Source: CAZFYZ01 sp964523735 (GTDB lineage: Bacteria > Armatimonadota > UBA5829). From it: 9,481 nt of DNA. The stretch spans positions 1 to 9,481 of the forward strand of contig CAZFYZ010000139.1 in assembly GCA_964523735.1 (NCBI GenBank), given 5' to 3'. The position numbers and the translations under genes were made by a program. The stretch's first letter is position 1. Each line of letters starts with the position of its first letter. A model generated the notes under the pieces. It had not been told where the DNA came from, ran no database searches, and was given only the letters and a program-made list of their open reading frames with translations. Positions 1-6,117 of this stretch are shown piece after piece.

Positions 1-443
1 ATCATCGCCGCCTGGGTAGTGGACTTGCCCGAGCCAGCAGGGCCCGTCACAAGCACGAGTCCTCTCGGTCGTTCGGCAAAGTAGCGGCAGACCGGCGGCA
101 GGCTGAGTTCCTCCATGGTCCTGATGCGAATGGGAATGACCCTGAAGACCAGGCCCACATTGCCACGCTGTATGAACGCGTTGACCCTGAATCGCGCCAG
201 CCCCTCGATGACGTAGGCCATATCCAGTTCCCACTCTTCCTCGAACCGCTTCCTCTGCACGTCGGACATGATGCTGTAGGCCAGCTCGCGCACCTGATCC
301 TGGCTGAGGGGGGCCATATCGGGAGCCGGCACAAGATCGCCGTAGATCCTGATCAACGGCGGGCTGTCAACCTTGAGGTGCAGGTCGGAGCCATTGCCGG
401 AAACAGTCAGATGAAGAAGCTTGTCTACTGTGATAGTGCTCAT
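1..443 (-). CDS. PilT-family pilus ATPase, third paralog (N-terminal part, cut by window edge)
   Basis: The gene starts with ATG at 443 and stays open to base 1, giving 147 complete codons; the C-terminal half is outside the window. The N-terminal PAS-like part has the family's GSDLHLKVDSPP stretch (residues 18-29) and the RFRVNAFIQRG segment (84-94). It leads into LVLVTGPAGSGKST with the Walker A P-loop at residues 134-141. The usual PilT loop is GPTGSGKS; here alanine replaces the threonine, a tolerated position. Walker B and the His box, which would prove catalytic competence, are not visible. The start codon overlaps the stop of the preceding pilT gene as ATGA (440-443), which suggests translational coupling. 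The family consists of hexameric cytoplasmic ATPases that drive depolymerisation of type IV pili. Family membership is firm; whether the role is PilT, PilU or other is not resolved. Confidence 0.9.
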   Translation of the reverse strand, partial: MSTITVDKLLHLTVSGNGSDLHLKVDSPPLIRIYGDLVPAPDMAPLSQDQVRELAYSIMSDVQRKRFEEEWELDMAYVIEGLARFRVNAFIQRGNVGLVFRVIPIRIRTMEELSLPPVCRYFAERPRGLVLVTGPAGSGKSTTQAAM

Positions 444-1525
444 CTCGCCACCCCCGCGGGAATCCCCAGGATTCTTGAGGCAAGCTGCTCGAAATCGCGC
501 GGGTTGGATGACTTACCGAGCGCATCCTCGTAGGCAATCTTGCGTTCTTTCAGCAGGCTGATCAGATACTGATCCAGTGAGACCATCCCGTGTTGCCCGC
601 CGGACTGTATGTCTGTATATATCTGGTGGGTCTTGCCCTCGCGGACGAGGGTGCGGATGGCTGGGGTCGCGACCATGACCTCGAACGCCGCGATTCGCCC
701 GCCGGTGTCGATGCGGGGCAGCAGGGTCTGCGAGATGATTGCCTGAATGGTAACCGAGAGCTGCATCCTGATCTGGTTCTGCTGCTCGGGCTGGAAGACG
801 TCGATGACGCGGTCGATGGTCTGCGGCGCGTCGGTCGTGTGCAGGGTGCCGAAGACCAGGTGGCCAGTTTCCGCCGCGGTGATCGCCAGCGAGATCGTCT
901 CGAGGTCTCGCATCTCACCGACCAGAATCACGTCCGGGTTCTGTCTCATGACGTGCTTGAGCGCGGCGGCGAAGCTGTGGGTATCTATCTCCAGCTCCCG
1001 CTGGTTGATAGCGCTCATTTTGTCCTGGTGGACAAACTCGATAGGGTCTTCGATCGTGATCACATGACAGCGGCGATTGCGGTTGATGTGATCGATCATC
1101 GCGGCAAGGCTGGTGGATTTGCCCGAGCCCGTAGGCCCGGTGACGAGAACAAGCCCGCGCGGCCTCATGCAGATATCCTTGGTCACCGGGGGCAGCATCA
1201 GGTCGTCGACCGTCTTGATCTTGACCGGGATCGCTCTCAACACGGCTCCCATCTTGCCGCGCTGTCTGAAGCAGTTGACGCGGAAGCGCGACACCCCTTT
1301 GATCTCATAGGAGAGGTCGAGTTCCATGAACTGTTTGAAACGTGCCCGGCGTTCCTCGTTGAGGATGGGATAGAGATAGTCTTCGGTCTTTTCTATCACG
1401 GGATAGTCGGTTCTGGTCAGCTTGCCGTGGATACGAAAAACGGGCGGTTCGCCCGCGCGCATGTGCAGATCGGACCCCTCGCGTGAGACGAGGTCTTTCA
1501 ACAGATCGTCGATTGTCGGGCTCAA
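440..1525 (-). CDS. pilT: Type IV pilus retraction ATPase PilT (TTG start proposed)
   Basis: This is the most canonical of three adjacent PilT-type ATPases. With the proposed start it has 361 residues, close to the usual 340-370. It shows GSDLHMRAGEPP near the N-terminus, Walker A GPTGSGKS (130-137), Asp box ITIEDPIEF (156-164), Walker B VILVGEMRD (199-207), His box GHLVFGTLHTT (221-231) and the retraction-specific C-terminal motif AIRTLVREGK (309-318), matching the PilT AIRNLIRE signature. The frame also opens from an ATG at 1600, but those 25 extra residues resemble no PilT N-terminus and that ATG lies inside a hairpin stem. A TTG at 1523-1525 sits 7 nt after AGAGGT (1533-1538) and gives a normal N-terminus (MSPTIDDLLKDLV). 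The gene lies 197 bp after the preceding paralog and overlaps the next by ATGA. It should power pilus retraction from the inner membrane base. Confidence 0.93.
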   Translation of the reverse strand: MSPTIDDLLKDLVSREGSDLHMRAGEPPVFRIHGKLTRTDYPVIEKTEDYLYPILNEERRARFKQFMELDLSYEIKGVSRFRVNCFRQRGKMGAVLRAIPVKIKTVDDLMLPPVTKDICMRPRGLVLVTGPTGSGKSTSLAAMIDHINRNRRCHVITIEDPIEFVHQDKMSAINQRELEIDTHSFAAALKHVMRQNPDVILVGEMRDLETISLAITAAETGHLVFGTLHTTDAPQTIDRVIDVFQPEQQNQIRMQLSVTIQAIISQTLLPRIDTGGRIAAFEVMVATPAIRTLVREGKTHQIYTDIQSGGQHGMVSLDQYLISLLKERKIAYEDALGKSSNPRDFEQLASRILGIPAGVAR

Positions 1526-1722
1526 ATTGATTACCTCTGAGTCAAGAGTCGAAAGCTGCCGGTGTTTCGGATTTCGGGCGTGTGCCCCACACGCGGACAT
1601 GCGTCGGGAGTCTTCACCGACGCATGCCTATGTACTGATATAAAGACCGACGATTGCTTGGCGCCCCCCCTCAGATGGGGGTTCTCTACTCAAGTTAGAC
1701 TGCCAGACTGCGTCTCGGGTTC
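1526..1722 (-). promoter_or_regulatory. Structured leader between two pilT genes
   Basis: The spacer holds two neighbouring perfect inverted repeats. One pairs 1578-1584 with 1588-1594 (GCGTGTG/CACACGC, 3-nt loop). The other pairs 1598-1607 with 1617-1626 (10 bp, CATGCGTCGG/CCGACGCATG, 9-nt loop). A weaker C5/G5 hairpin lies at 1666-1681. None is followed by a U-run on the minus strand, so they do not look like intrinsic terminators. The Shine-Dalgarno-like AGAGGT at 1533-1538 is unpaired in this simple view. The region could be an operator or a structured 5' leader. It lacks the conserved core of the c-di-GMP-I riboswitch, which is often found before pilus genes. I see no convincing promoter here, so read-through from the upstream pilT paralog is possible. 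Confidence 0.5.
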
Positions 1723-2784
1723 CTACTGTCTGCGCATCATCTGCTTCAGTTCAGTGGCGTTGCCGGCGGCGGCAAGAGCCTCTTCCTCGGTGATGATGCC
1801 CGCTTTGAAGTAGCGATCCAGACACTGGTTCATAGTCTGCATGCCCCAGAACCCGCCTTCGGTGATCTGCTGGTGAATCTGGCCGGAACGCCCCTCTTCA
1901 AGCAACTTGCTGATCGTTGGGTTCGCGACCATCACCTCGACCGCCGCGATCCTGGCGGCCTTGTCGATGCGTGGGATCAGCTTCTGAGACAACACGCCCC
2001 TTAGCGAGACCGACAGCCGCATACAGACAATCGGCTTGTCGTGCGGCGGGTACATGTTCATGATCCGGTCGAGTGTCTCCGGAGCGCTGCAGGTATGCAC
2101 TGTCGAGAAAACCAGGTGACCCGTCTCGGCGGCCGCAAGGGCCACATTCATAGTCTCAACGTCGCGCATCTCTCCGATCAGGATGACGTCCGGGCTCTGG
2201 CGCACGACGTACTTGAGCGCGTCAGTGAACGAATCCGTATCGATGCCGATCTCGCGCTGGTTCACAATCGCCTTCTTGTCGGGGTGGACAAACTCAATAG
2301 GGTCCTCGACGGTTATGATGTTGCATCGGCGGTTCTGGTTGATCAAGTCAATCATGGCAGCGAGCGTGGTAGACTTGCCACATCCGGTTGGACCGGTGAC
2401 AAGCACAAGGCCCTGACGCTGCGTCGCAAGCTCAGCCACGACGGGCGGCATCCCGAGTTGCTCGAGGCTCATGATCATGAGGGGGATCACGCGCAACACC
2501 AGGCCGACGGATCCGCGCTGGTGGTAAATGTTGGCCCTGAACCGAGCGATGCCGTCCATTTGAAAAGCCAAGTCCAACTCGTGGCGCCGTTCGAACCGGC
2601 CGATCTGCTCATGGCTCATTATGCTGTAGGCCAGTGACTCAGTGTCCTCGGGCTTGAGTTCCGGGTAGCCATCCAGAGTCTGCACTCGGCCATTGACGCG
2701 GACCATCGGCGGCGATCCGTCCTTGAGGAAGATGTCGGAAGCGTTGGCTTCAGCAGATTTCTGAGCGATCTCCTTGAGTTCCAT
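1723..2784 (-). CDS. PilT/PilU-family pilus ATPase, first paralog
   Basis: This 353-residue protein belongs to the PilT/PilU hexameric ATPases. ATG at 2784 is preceded by AGGAGCAGGT, a good ribosome binding site. Motifs in order are ASDIFLKDGSPP near residues 15-26, Walker A GPTGCGKS (131-138), Asp box ITVEDPIEF (147-155), Walker B VILIGEMRD (200-208) and His box GHLVFSTVHT (222-231). The catalytic core is therefore intact. The C-terminal motif that is AIRNLIREGK in retraction-competent PilT reads TISKLLEEGR (about 310-319), a clear divergence. That suggests a PilU-like accessory motor or a specialised paralog, but this is inference. It begins 58 bp after the unknown membrane-protein gene with no terminator between, so the two are probably co-transcribed. 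Confidence 0.92.
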   Translation of the reverse strand: MELKEIAQKSAEANASDIFLKDGSPPMVRVNGRVQTLDGYPELKPEDTESLAYSIMSHEQIGRFERRHELDLAFQMDGIARFRANIYHQRGSVGLVLRVIPLMIMSLEQLGMPPVVAELATQRQGLVLVTGPTGCGKSTTLAAMIDLINQNRRCNIITVEDPIEFVHPDKKAIVNQREIGIDTDSFTDALKYVVRQSPDVILIGEMRDVETMNVALAAAETGHLVFSTVHTCSAPETLDRIMNMYPPHDKPIVCMRLSVSLRGVLSQKLIPRIDKAARIAAVEVMVANPTISKLLEEGRSGQIHQQITEGGFWGMQTMNQCLDRYFKAGIITEEEALAAAGNATELKQMMRRQ

Positions 2785-2842
2785 ACCTGCTCCTATGCGT
2801 TGAGGTCCGCGACGGCAATCACGGCGCGTTATCGTAATTCTG

Positions 2843-3559
2843 TCAGCTTTGACAGCGTCGCCGTGACACGGCCGCGGCGATAAGGTAAGCCGCGACGGCC
2901 AGCGCGAGCGCTATTCCTATTATCAGCACGATTCTGCCTGCCCCTGAAGGGCTTTGGTCGGCTTCGCCTGGCTTCGGGGCAGAAACGGGTAATGATAACT
3001 GGCTGAACCCCGACTCCTTAACGAGCGCCGTATACTCAAAAGAGTTGCCATGCCTGACTAAGTTCAGTTTGATCCGGTCATCCTCGAAGTCCTCCAGACC
3101 GCGAAAGTCGAACTGGGAGTTGACGATGTAGTTAATCTGAATCCTGCCGAATCTCTGAAGGGCAAGAATGAACGGTTCGATGGGCAGTGTGCCGTCTGCG
3201 GGATTGGGGAGCGGCGGAGTCTGGAATGACGATGAAGTGGTCTGCCTGTCTGATGGACCGCCGGTCGTTACTCGCGGGCCACTGATCGTCCAGGAGGCGC
3301 CTCGAGCCAGCGAGTTGATATCCGCCTCGGCGTCGCCCTTGGATACAAGCGAGTTGTAGTTGATGGAAACTTGATCCGTCGGCCCCAAGCCACTGAGGAC
3401 AATGACTAGTACATCCGGCCCGCGCGCGGGTTCACCAGCCCTGGGTCCGGCGGCGCGTGCCGGCGCTATCAGCAGGCACAGCAAAGCACAGCCGAGCACG
3501 CACGCGTGCAAAAAGCGCTCGACCGTGATGACACGACGCGATCCGGGGACGTTGGGCAT
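2843..3559 (-). CDS. Unknown secreted/membrane-anchored protein with C-terminal TM helix
   Basis: I do not recognise a family. The frame opens at 3664, but its first residues (MWMSGVRVPSAP) are translated tRNA sequence, so that start is false. ATG at 3557-3559 gives 238 residues; a GTG at 3568 is an alternative, and neither has a strong adjacent Shine-Dalgarno. The N-terminus (RRVITVERFLHACVLGCALL, then CLLIAPARA-AG) looks like a signal peptide. A soluble segment of about 160 residues follows, including VLVIVLSGLG, a Ser/Thr/Pro-rich stretch and PIEPFILALQRFGRIQINY. A Pro/Ser linker leads to one hydrophobic helix (about 210-231) and a positive tail (RRRCQS). Predicted topology is an exported domain anchored in the inner membrane with a short cytoplasmic tail. 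Its place directly before three pilT genes suggests a link to pili or the envelope, but no motif proves it. Confidence 0.75.
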   Translation of the reverse strand: MPNVPGSRRVITVERFLHACVLGCALLCLLIAPARAAGPRAGEPARGPDVLVIVLSGLGPTDQVSINYNSLVSKGDAEADINSLARGASWTISGPRVTTGGPSDRQTTSSSFQTPPLPNPADGTLPIEPFILALQRFGRIQINYIVNSQFDFRGLEDFEDDRIKLNLVRHGNSFEYTALVKESGFSQLSLPVSAPKPGEADQSPSGAGRIVLIIGIALALAVAAYLIAAAVSRRRCQS

Positions 3560-3625
3560 TTCGATCACTTGGACCGCCTGAGGTTCCTCCCAGACGACGT
3601 TTGACGGTCTCGGGAGGAATGAAGG

Positions 3626-3701
3626 TGGTGGAGCTGAGGGGACTCGAACCCCTGACATCCACACTGCCAGTGTGGTGTTCTCCCAGCTGAACTACAGCCC
3701 C
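3626..3701 (-). tRNA. tRNA-Ala (anticodon GGC)
   Basis: Read on the minus strand, the 76 nt fold as a full cloverleaf with a genomically encoded CCA end. The acceptor stem pairs GGGGCUG with CAGCUCC and contains the G3-U70 wobble pair, the main alanine identity element. The anticodon stem is CCACA/UGUGG with loop CUGGCAG, giving anticodon GGC, which reads GCC (alanine). The T arm is AGGGG-UUCGAGU-CCCCU and the D arm carries AGUUCAGCUGGGAG. It has its own promoter just upstream and the unknown membrane-protein gene 66 bp downstream, with no terminator between. tRNA processing would therefore release a downstream mRNA. Confidence 0.98.
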
Positions 3702-3719
3702 ACGCAGTTCGACTGGAGT

Positions 3720-3749
3720 ATTATATCACGACTACGGATCCGTTTGCAA
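3720..3749 (-). promoter_or_regulatory. Sigma70-type promoter of tRNA-Ala
   Basis: On the minus strand TTGCAA (3744-3749) is separated by 18 nt from a perfect TATAAT (3720-3725). A TGA before the hexamer gives an extended -10 (TGn). The likely start site is near 3713, about 12 nt before the mature tRNA 5' end. The -35 box lies directly after the U-run of the porin terminator. The spacer contains the palindrome ACGGATCCGT (3734-3743), which may be chance. Confidence 0.82.
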
Positions 3750-3750
3750 G

Positions 3751-3785
3751 AGAAAAAGGCCCTCGGGACAAGTCCCGAGGGCCTT
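3751..3785 (-). terminator. Intrinsic terminator of the SLH porin gene
   Basis: A perfect 13-bp GC-rich stem pairs 3756-3768 with 3773-3785 around a 4-nt loop. On the minus strand it is followed by TTTTTCTCTT. It begins 25 nt after the porin stop codon. This is a classical rho-independent terminator and separates the porin unit from the tRNA promoter immediately downstream. Confidence 0.95.
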
Positions 3786-3809
3786 AGGGTTCGTGAGTTA
3801 TGCTTCAGA

Positions 3810-5714
3810 CTAGAAGCTCACACCGAACTGAACAACGCCGAGGCCACCCTTGTAGTCGCCCAGGTAAGGGCCACTGGCGGTCGCGCCATCGTCGTACTTG
3901 ATGAACTGATAGCCGATCCGCAGATTGGCGTTCGGGTTCATCTGGTGGGTGTAACCAACCGTCAGGTACTGCTCGGTTGCGTCGTCGCCCGCGTCAGGGC
4001 TGAACTGCACCCACTGGTAAGCTGCCTCGATAGCGTTGTTGGGAGTGAATCCCCACTTGAGGCCAGCTTCGGCCTTGATCAGAGTGTCATCACGGGTGGT
4101 GCCCCAGCCAACTAGACCGGCGTCGGAGGCATCATCCTTGACTGTCAGCCACTCGCCGTTGAGGGCGAGCTTCAGGTTGGAGAGGATCGGCAGGTTGAAG
4201 TCGGCGTACGGACCCTTGACGTTCACAGGGTTCGTCCAGCGGCCGATCTTGTCCCAAGCGCCGGCGGCCGCGAAGTTGCGACCGATGCTCTTGTAACCGG
4301 CTGCCGCGTTCAGGGCGCCGAAGCTGCCGCTGAACTTGCCGTCCCACGCGATGTTCAGGTAATCAACGTCAACACCCGTAGTTGCAAGGGTGTCGGACTG
4401 TGTCCAGCTGCCCTGGAAGTTGACGCCGCTGAAGAAAGGCACGCCGATCGAAAGGTCAGCGCCATAGACGCGGGCCTGATCGAAGGCTAAGCCGGCAAGG
4501 TAAGCATCCTCATCCCAGGACTGGTAGAACGTGAGGCCAACGGTCCCGTTGCCGGGGATACCGAAGGTCGCGCGGCCACCAGCGGTCTGGGCGATGGAGG
4601 TAAGTCCACCAACCGCGTTGCCGCTGATTCCCTGGTGCATAACAGGCATGCCCTGAGTGGGCTGACCCGTGAGACCATTGATCAGGTAAGCGTTCTCGTC
4701 GTTCTTGACTGCGAACAGCGTGAAGTCCACGCCGCCGAAGGCCAAGGCGAGCTTGGCACCGTCAACGGGATAGTTTCCGTCGTCGGTCTTGAGGATTGTC
4801 GTGTAGCTGTCCACGTCGATCTTTCTCAACGTGTACGGAGTGAACTGCAGCGGGAATCGACCCATCGTCAGGTTAGCGTTACCCATTGCCGCGTCAATTG
4901 ACAGGTAATACGGGAAGAACGCATCCGTGATCGTGCCACCATCGGTCGGCTGGACCGTGGTGCTGGTGGGCCTGGAGCCGCCAACGTAGTCGTCGACGAA
5001 CGCAACGTAGTTCAGGTAGTTACCGTAGTTGATCGTTGCATTCGCGGTGACGCAGTTGTTCACGCGGCCGGCGATCTTCAGGTCGAAGTCCTTGACAAGG
5101 CCGATGTTGCGAGCGAGAGCATCCTTGCCCGGAGCAGGGGTCCTGTTGTCCAGGTCGAATGCGACGCCTTCGGTCTCGTTCTGGGAGATCGCGATGACGG
5201 TAGCGTCGCCGGTGAAGCGAACTCTCTTCAACTCGGCTTCGATGGCATCAACGCGGGCCCCGAGGGCGGCGACGTCTCTCTTGAGAGCATCGACGTCCAC
5301 GCCGAGGGCAGCGATCTCGTCCTTGAACTCGTCAACCAGTTTGCGAAGGGCGTCAACGTCAGCCTTGGTCGCGAACTTGGACGTGTCGATGGGCTGGCCG
5401 TTAGTAGTGGTAGCTCCATGGGTGTGACCCTCTTTGGCATACCCCTTGAGCATATCCTGGACATCCTGCCGGCTGATGCCGCCGGGCAGTGTCTCAGCGA
5501 TGCGGGCGAGGGCGACTGCGAACTCGTAACGAGTCAGCGTCCTCTTGCCCTGGAAGGTACCGTCCGGGTAACCAATCAGGACTCCGTCGCTCTGCAGTTG
5601 GTTGATTGCGTCGTATGCCCAGTGATCAGCGGGCACATCGGTGAATGGCCCCTGAGCGATAGCCGGGACGGCTATCACTGCCACGAGAGCCACTAGCACT
5701 AGAAGTGTCTTCAT
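3810..5714 (-). CDS. SLH-domain outer-membrane porin (OmpM-like)
   Basis: This 634-residue protein has the architecture of SLH porins. A signal peptide (1-20, ending PAIA) is followed by one S-layer homology domain (about 24-72: FTDVPADHWAYDAINQL, GYPDGTFQG, LTRYEFAVALARI). A linker with GHTHG (96-100) precedes a heptad coiled coil rich in DALK/DAIE units (about 118-165). The rest, about 470 residues, is rich in alternating Gly, Asn, aromatic and Thr residues typical of an outer-membrane beta-barrel. It ends VVQFGVSF, with the C-terminal phenylalanine expected of a BAM substrate. In characterised relatives the SLH domain binds cell-wall polymer and the barrel forms a pore, tethering outer membrane to wall. 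Start ATG 5712-5714 follows AAGGAGGA by 10 nt. The gene is monocistronic, with its own promoter, long leader and terminator, consistent with an abundant structural protein. Confidence 0.92.
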   Translation of the reverse strand: MKTLLVLVALVAVIAVPAIAQGPFTDVPADHWAYDAINQLQSDGVLIGYPDGTFQGKRTLTRYEFAVALARIAETLPGGISRQDVQDMLKGYAKEGHTHGATTTNGQPIDTSKFATKADVDALRKLVDEFKDEIAALGVDVDALKRDVAALGARVDAIEAELKRVRFTGDATVIAISQNETEGVAFDLDNRTPAPGKDALARNIGLVKDFDLKIAGRVNNCVTANATINYGNYLNYVAFVDDYVGGSRPTSTTVQPTDGGTITDAFFPYYLSIDAAMGNANLTMGRFPLQFTPYTLRKIDVDSYTTILKTDDGNYPVDGAKLALAFGGVDFTLFAVKNDENAYLINGLTGQPTQGMPVMHQGISGNAVGGLTSIAQTAGGRATFGIPGNGTVGLTFYQSWDEDAYLAGLAFDQARVYGADLSIGVPFFSGVNFQGSWTQSDTLATTGVDVDYLNIAWDGKFSGSFGALNAAAGYKSIGRNFAAAGAWDKIGRWTNPVNVKGPYADFNLPILSNLKLALNGEWLTVKDDASDAGLVGWGTTRDDTLIKAEAGLKWGFTPNNAIEAAYQWVQFSPDAGDDATEQYLTVGYTHQMNPNANLRIGYQFIKYDDGATASGPYLGDYKGGLGVVQFGVSF

Positions 5715-5937
5715 TTTCTAAGTTCCTCCTTGATGAACCATCCGACAGGAGGACCATTCTCGCTTTGCGGGCTCATCCGCTTGCAGTCAACCTTGTTACC
5801 TACCTTGCGTTCGAGCCCCCGCCACTGAGAGCGGACTTCCTGCCTATGCTATCACTTGCAGCTCTCACAGGCCCTCCTTTGAGGAACGTTCCACCTCCTT
5901 TCCTGCCTGCGCTGCTAATAGTGTGACAGCCTGTTCC
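5715..5937 (-). promoter_or_regulatory. Long 5' leader of the SLH porin mRNA
   Basis: From the predicted start site near 5937 the leader runs about 222 nt. It carries two extra Shine-Dalgarno-like blocks, AAAGGAGG at 5894-5901 and again at 5873-5880, before the functional one at 5724-5731. The first lies in GGAAAGGAGGTGG, an extended complement of the conserved 16S rRNA 3' tail. A palindrome GGAACGTTCC (5883-5892) lies between them. A 7-bp inverted repeat pairs 5826-5832 with 5861-5867. The second block could drive a 22-codon GTG-started ORF (5800-5868), but the composition gives no support for a real peptide. Such upstream SDs resemble 5' mRNA-stabilising STAB-SD elements known from Bacillus cry3A; that role here is inference. 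Confidence 0.55.
5724..5753 (-). promoter_or_regulatory. Hairpin able to mask the porin ribosome binding site
   Basis: On the minus-strand RNA, UCCUCCU (5747-5753) is perfectly complementary to AGGAGGA (5724-5730), which is the Shine-Dalgarno of the porin gene. Between them GAUG-GUU-CAUC (5732-5742) forms a small inner stem. The composite hairpin would hide the RBS and leave the AUG just outside. It could act as a translational switch, for instance for temperature or protein binding. The pairing is seen directly; the function is inferred. Confidence 0.55.
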
Positions 5938-5943
5938 TGCGGA

Positions 5944-5972
5944 ATACTAGCACAAGGCTAATACAGTGTCAA
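5944..5972 (-). promoter_or_regulatory. Strong sigma70-type promoter of the SLH porin
   Basis: On the minus strand a consensus TTGACA (5967-5972) is followed by an exact 17-nt spacer and TAGTAT (5944-5949). A TGC in front of the -10 makes it an extended -10 promoter. Transcription should begin near 5937. It lies downstream of the palindromic repeat array and is the only clear promoter between yqgF and the porin gene. Confidence 0.85.
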
Positions 5973-6116
5973 TAGGCTATGACGCCTTTTCTGACCAAGT
6001 ATTGCCAGCCAATCCTGCACTGCCCATACAATCGGCAGTAGCTGGTGGCGCTGCCAGGCTAGCTCTGCTGTGAATGTTACCCTGAGCAAGGAAGACGCGA
6101 AACATCTTGAAGTGTC
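5973..6116. other. Intergenic stretch without recognisable feature
   Basis: This is part of the 628-bp gap between the YqgF-like gene and the porin gene. A minus-strand reading frame crosses it (5958-6515) but runs through the repeat array and gives an Arg/Ser-rich, low-complexity protein with no family features, so I do not call it a gene. I see no convincing terminator; only short imperfect pairings around 6030-6060 are present. Confidence 0.5.
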
Positions 6117-6117
6117 T

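Noticed and set aside
590..1486. 298-residue plus-strand open frame opposite pilT
   Set aside because: It is the antisense shadow of a firmly identified PilT; a similar shadow (2041-2637) lies opposite the next paralog. It has no family features or start signals.
1666..1681. C5/G5 hairpin after the first pilT paralog as a terminator
   Set aside because: The stem is only 5 bp and no T-run follows on the minus strand.
1526..1722. c-di-GMP-I riboswitch before pilT
   Set aside because: The spacer lacks the conserved core blocks of that class, and the visible hairpins do not match its layout.
2840..2855. CTGTCA/TGACAG hairpin at the stop of the unknown protein gene as a terminator
   Set aside because: It is a 6-bp AT/GC-mixed stem without a T-run; it is more likely chance.
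3560..3664. N-terminal extension of the unknown membrane protein to ATG 3664
   Set aside because: That start and the first residues lie inside the tRNA-Ala gene; a signal peptide is found only after the later ATG.
5805..5835. tRNA T-arm-like GTTCGAGCC in the porin leader region
   Set aside because: No matching acceptor, D or anticodon arms are found around it on either strand.
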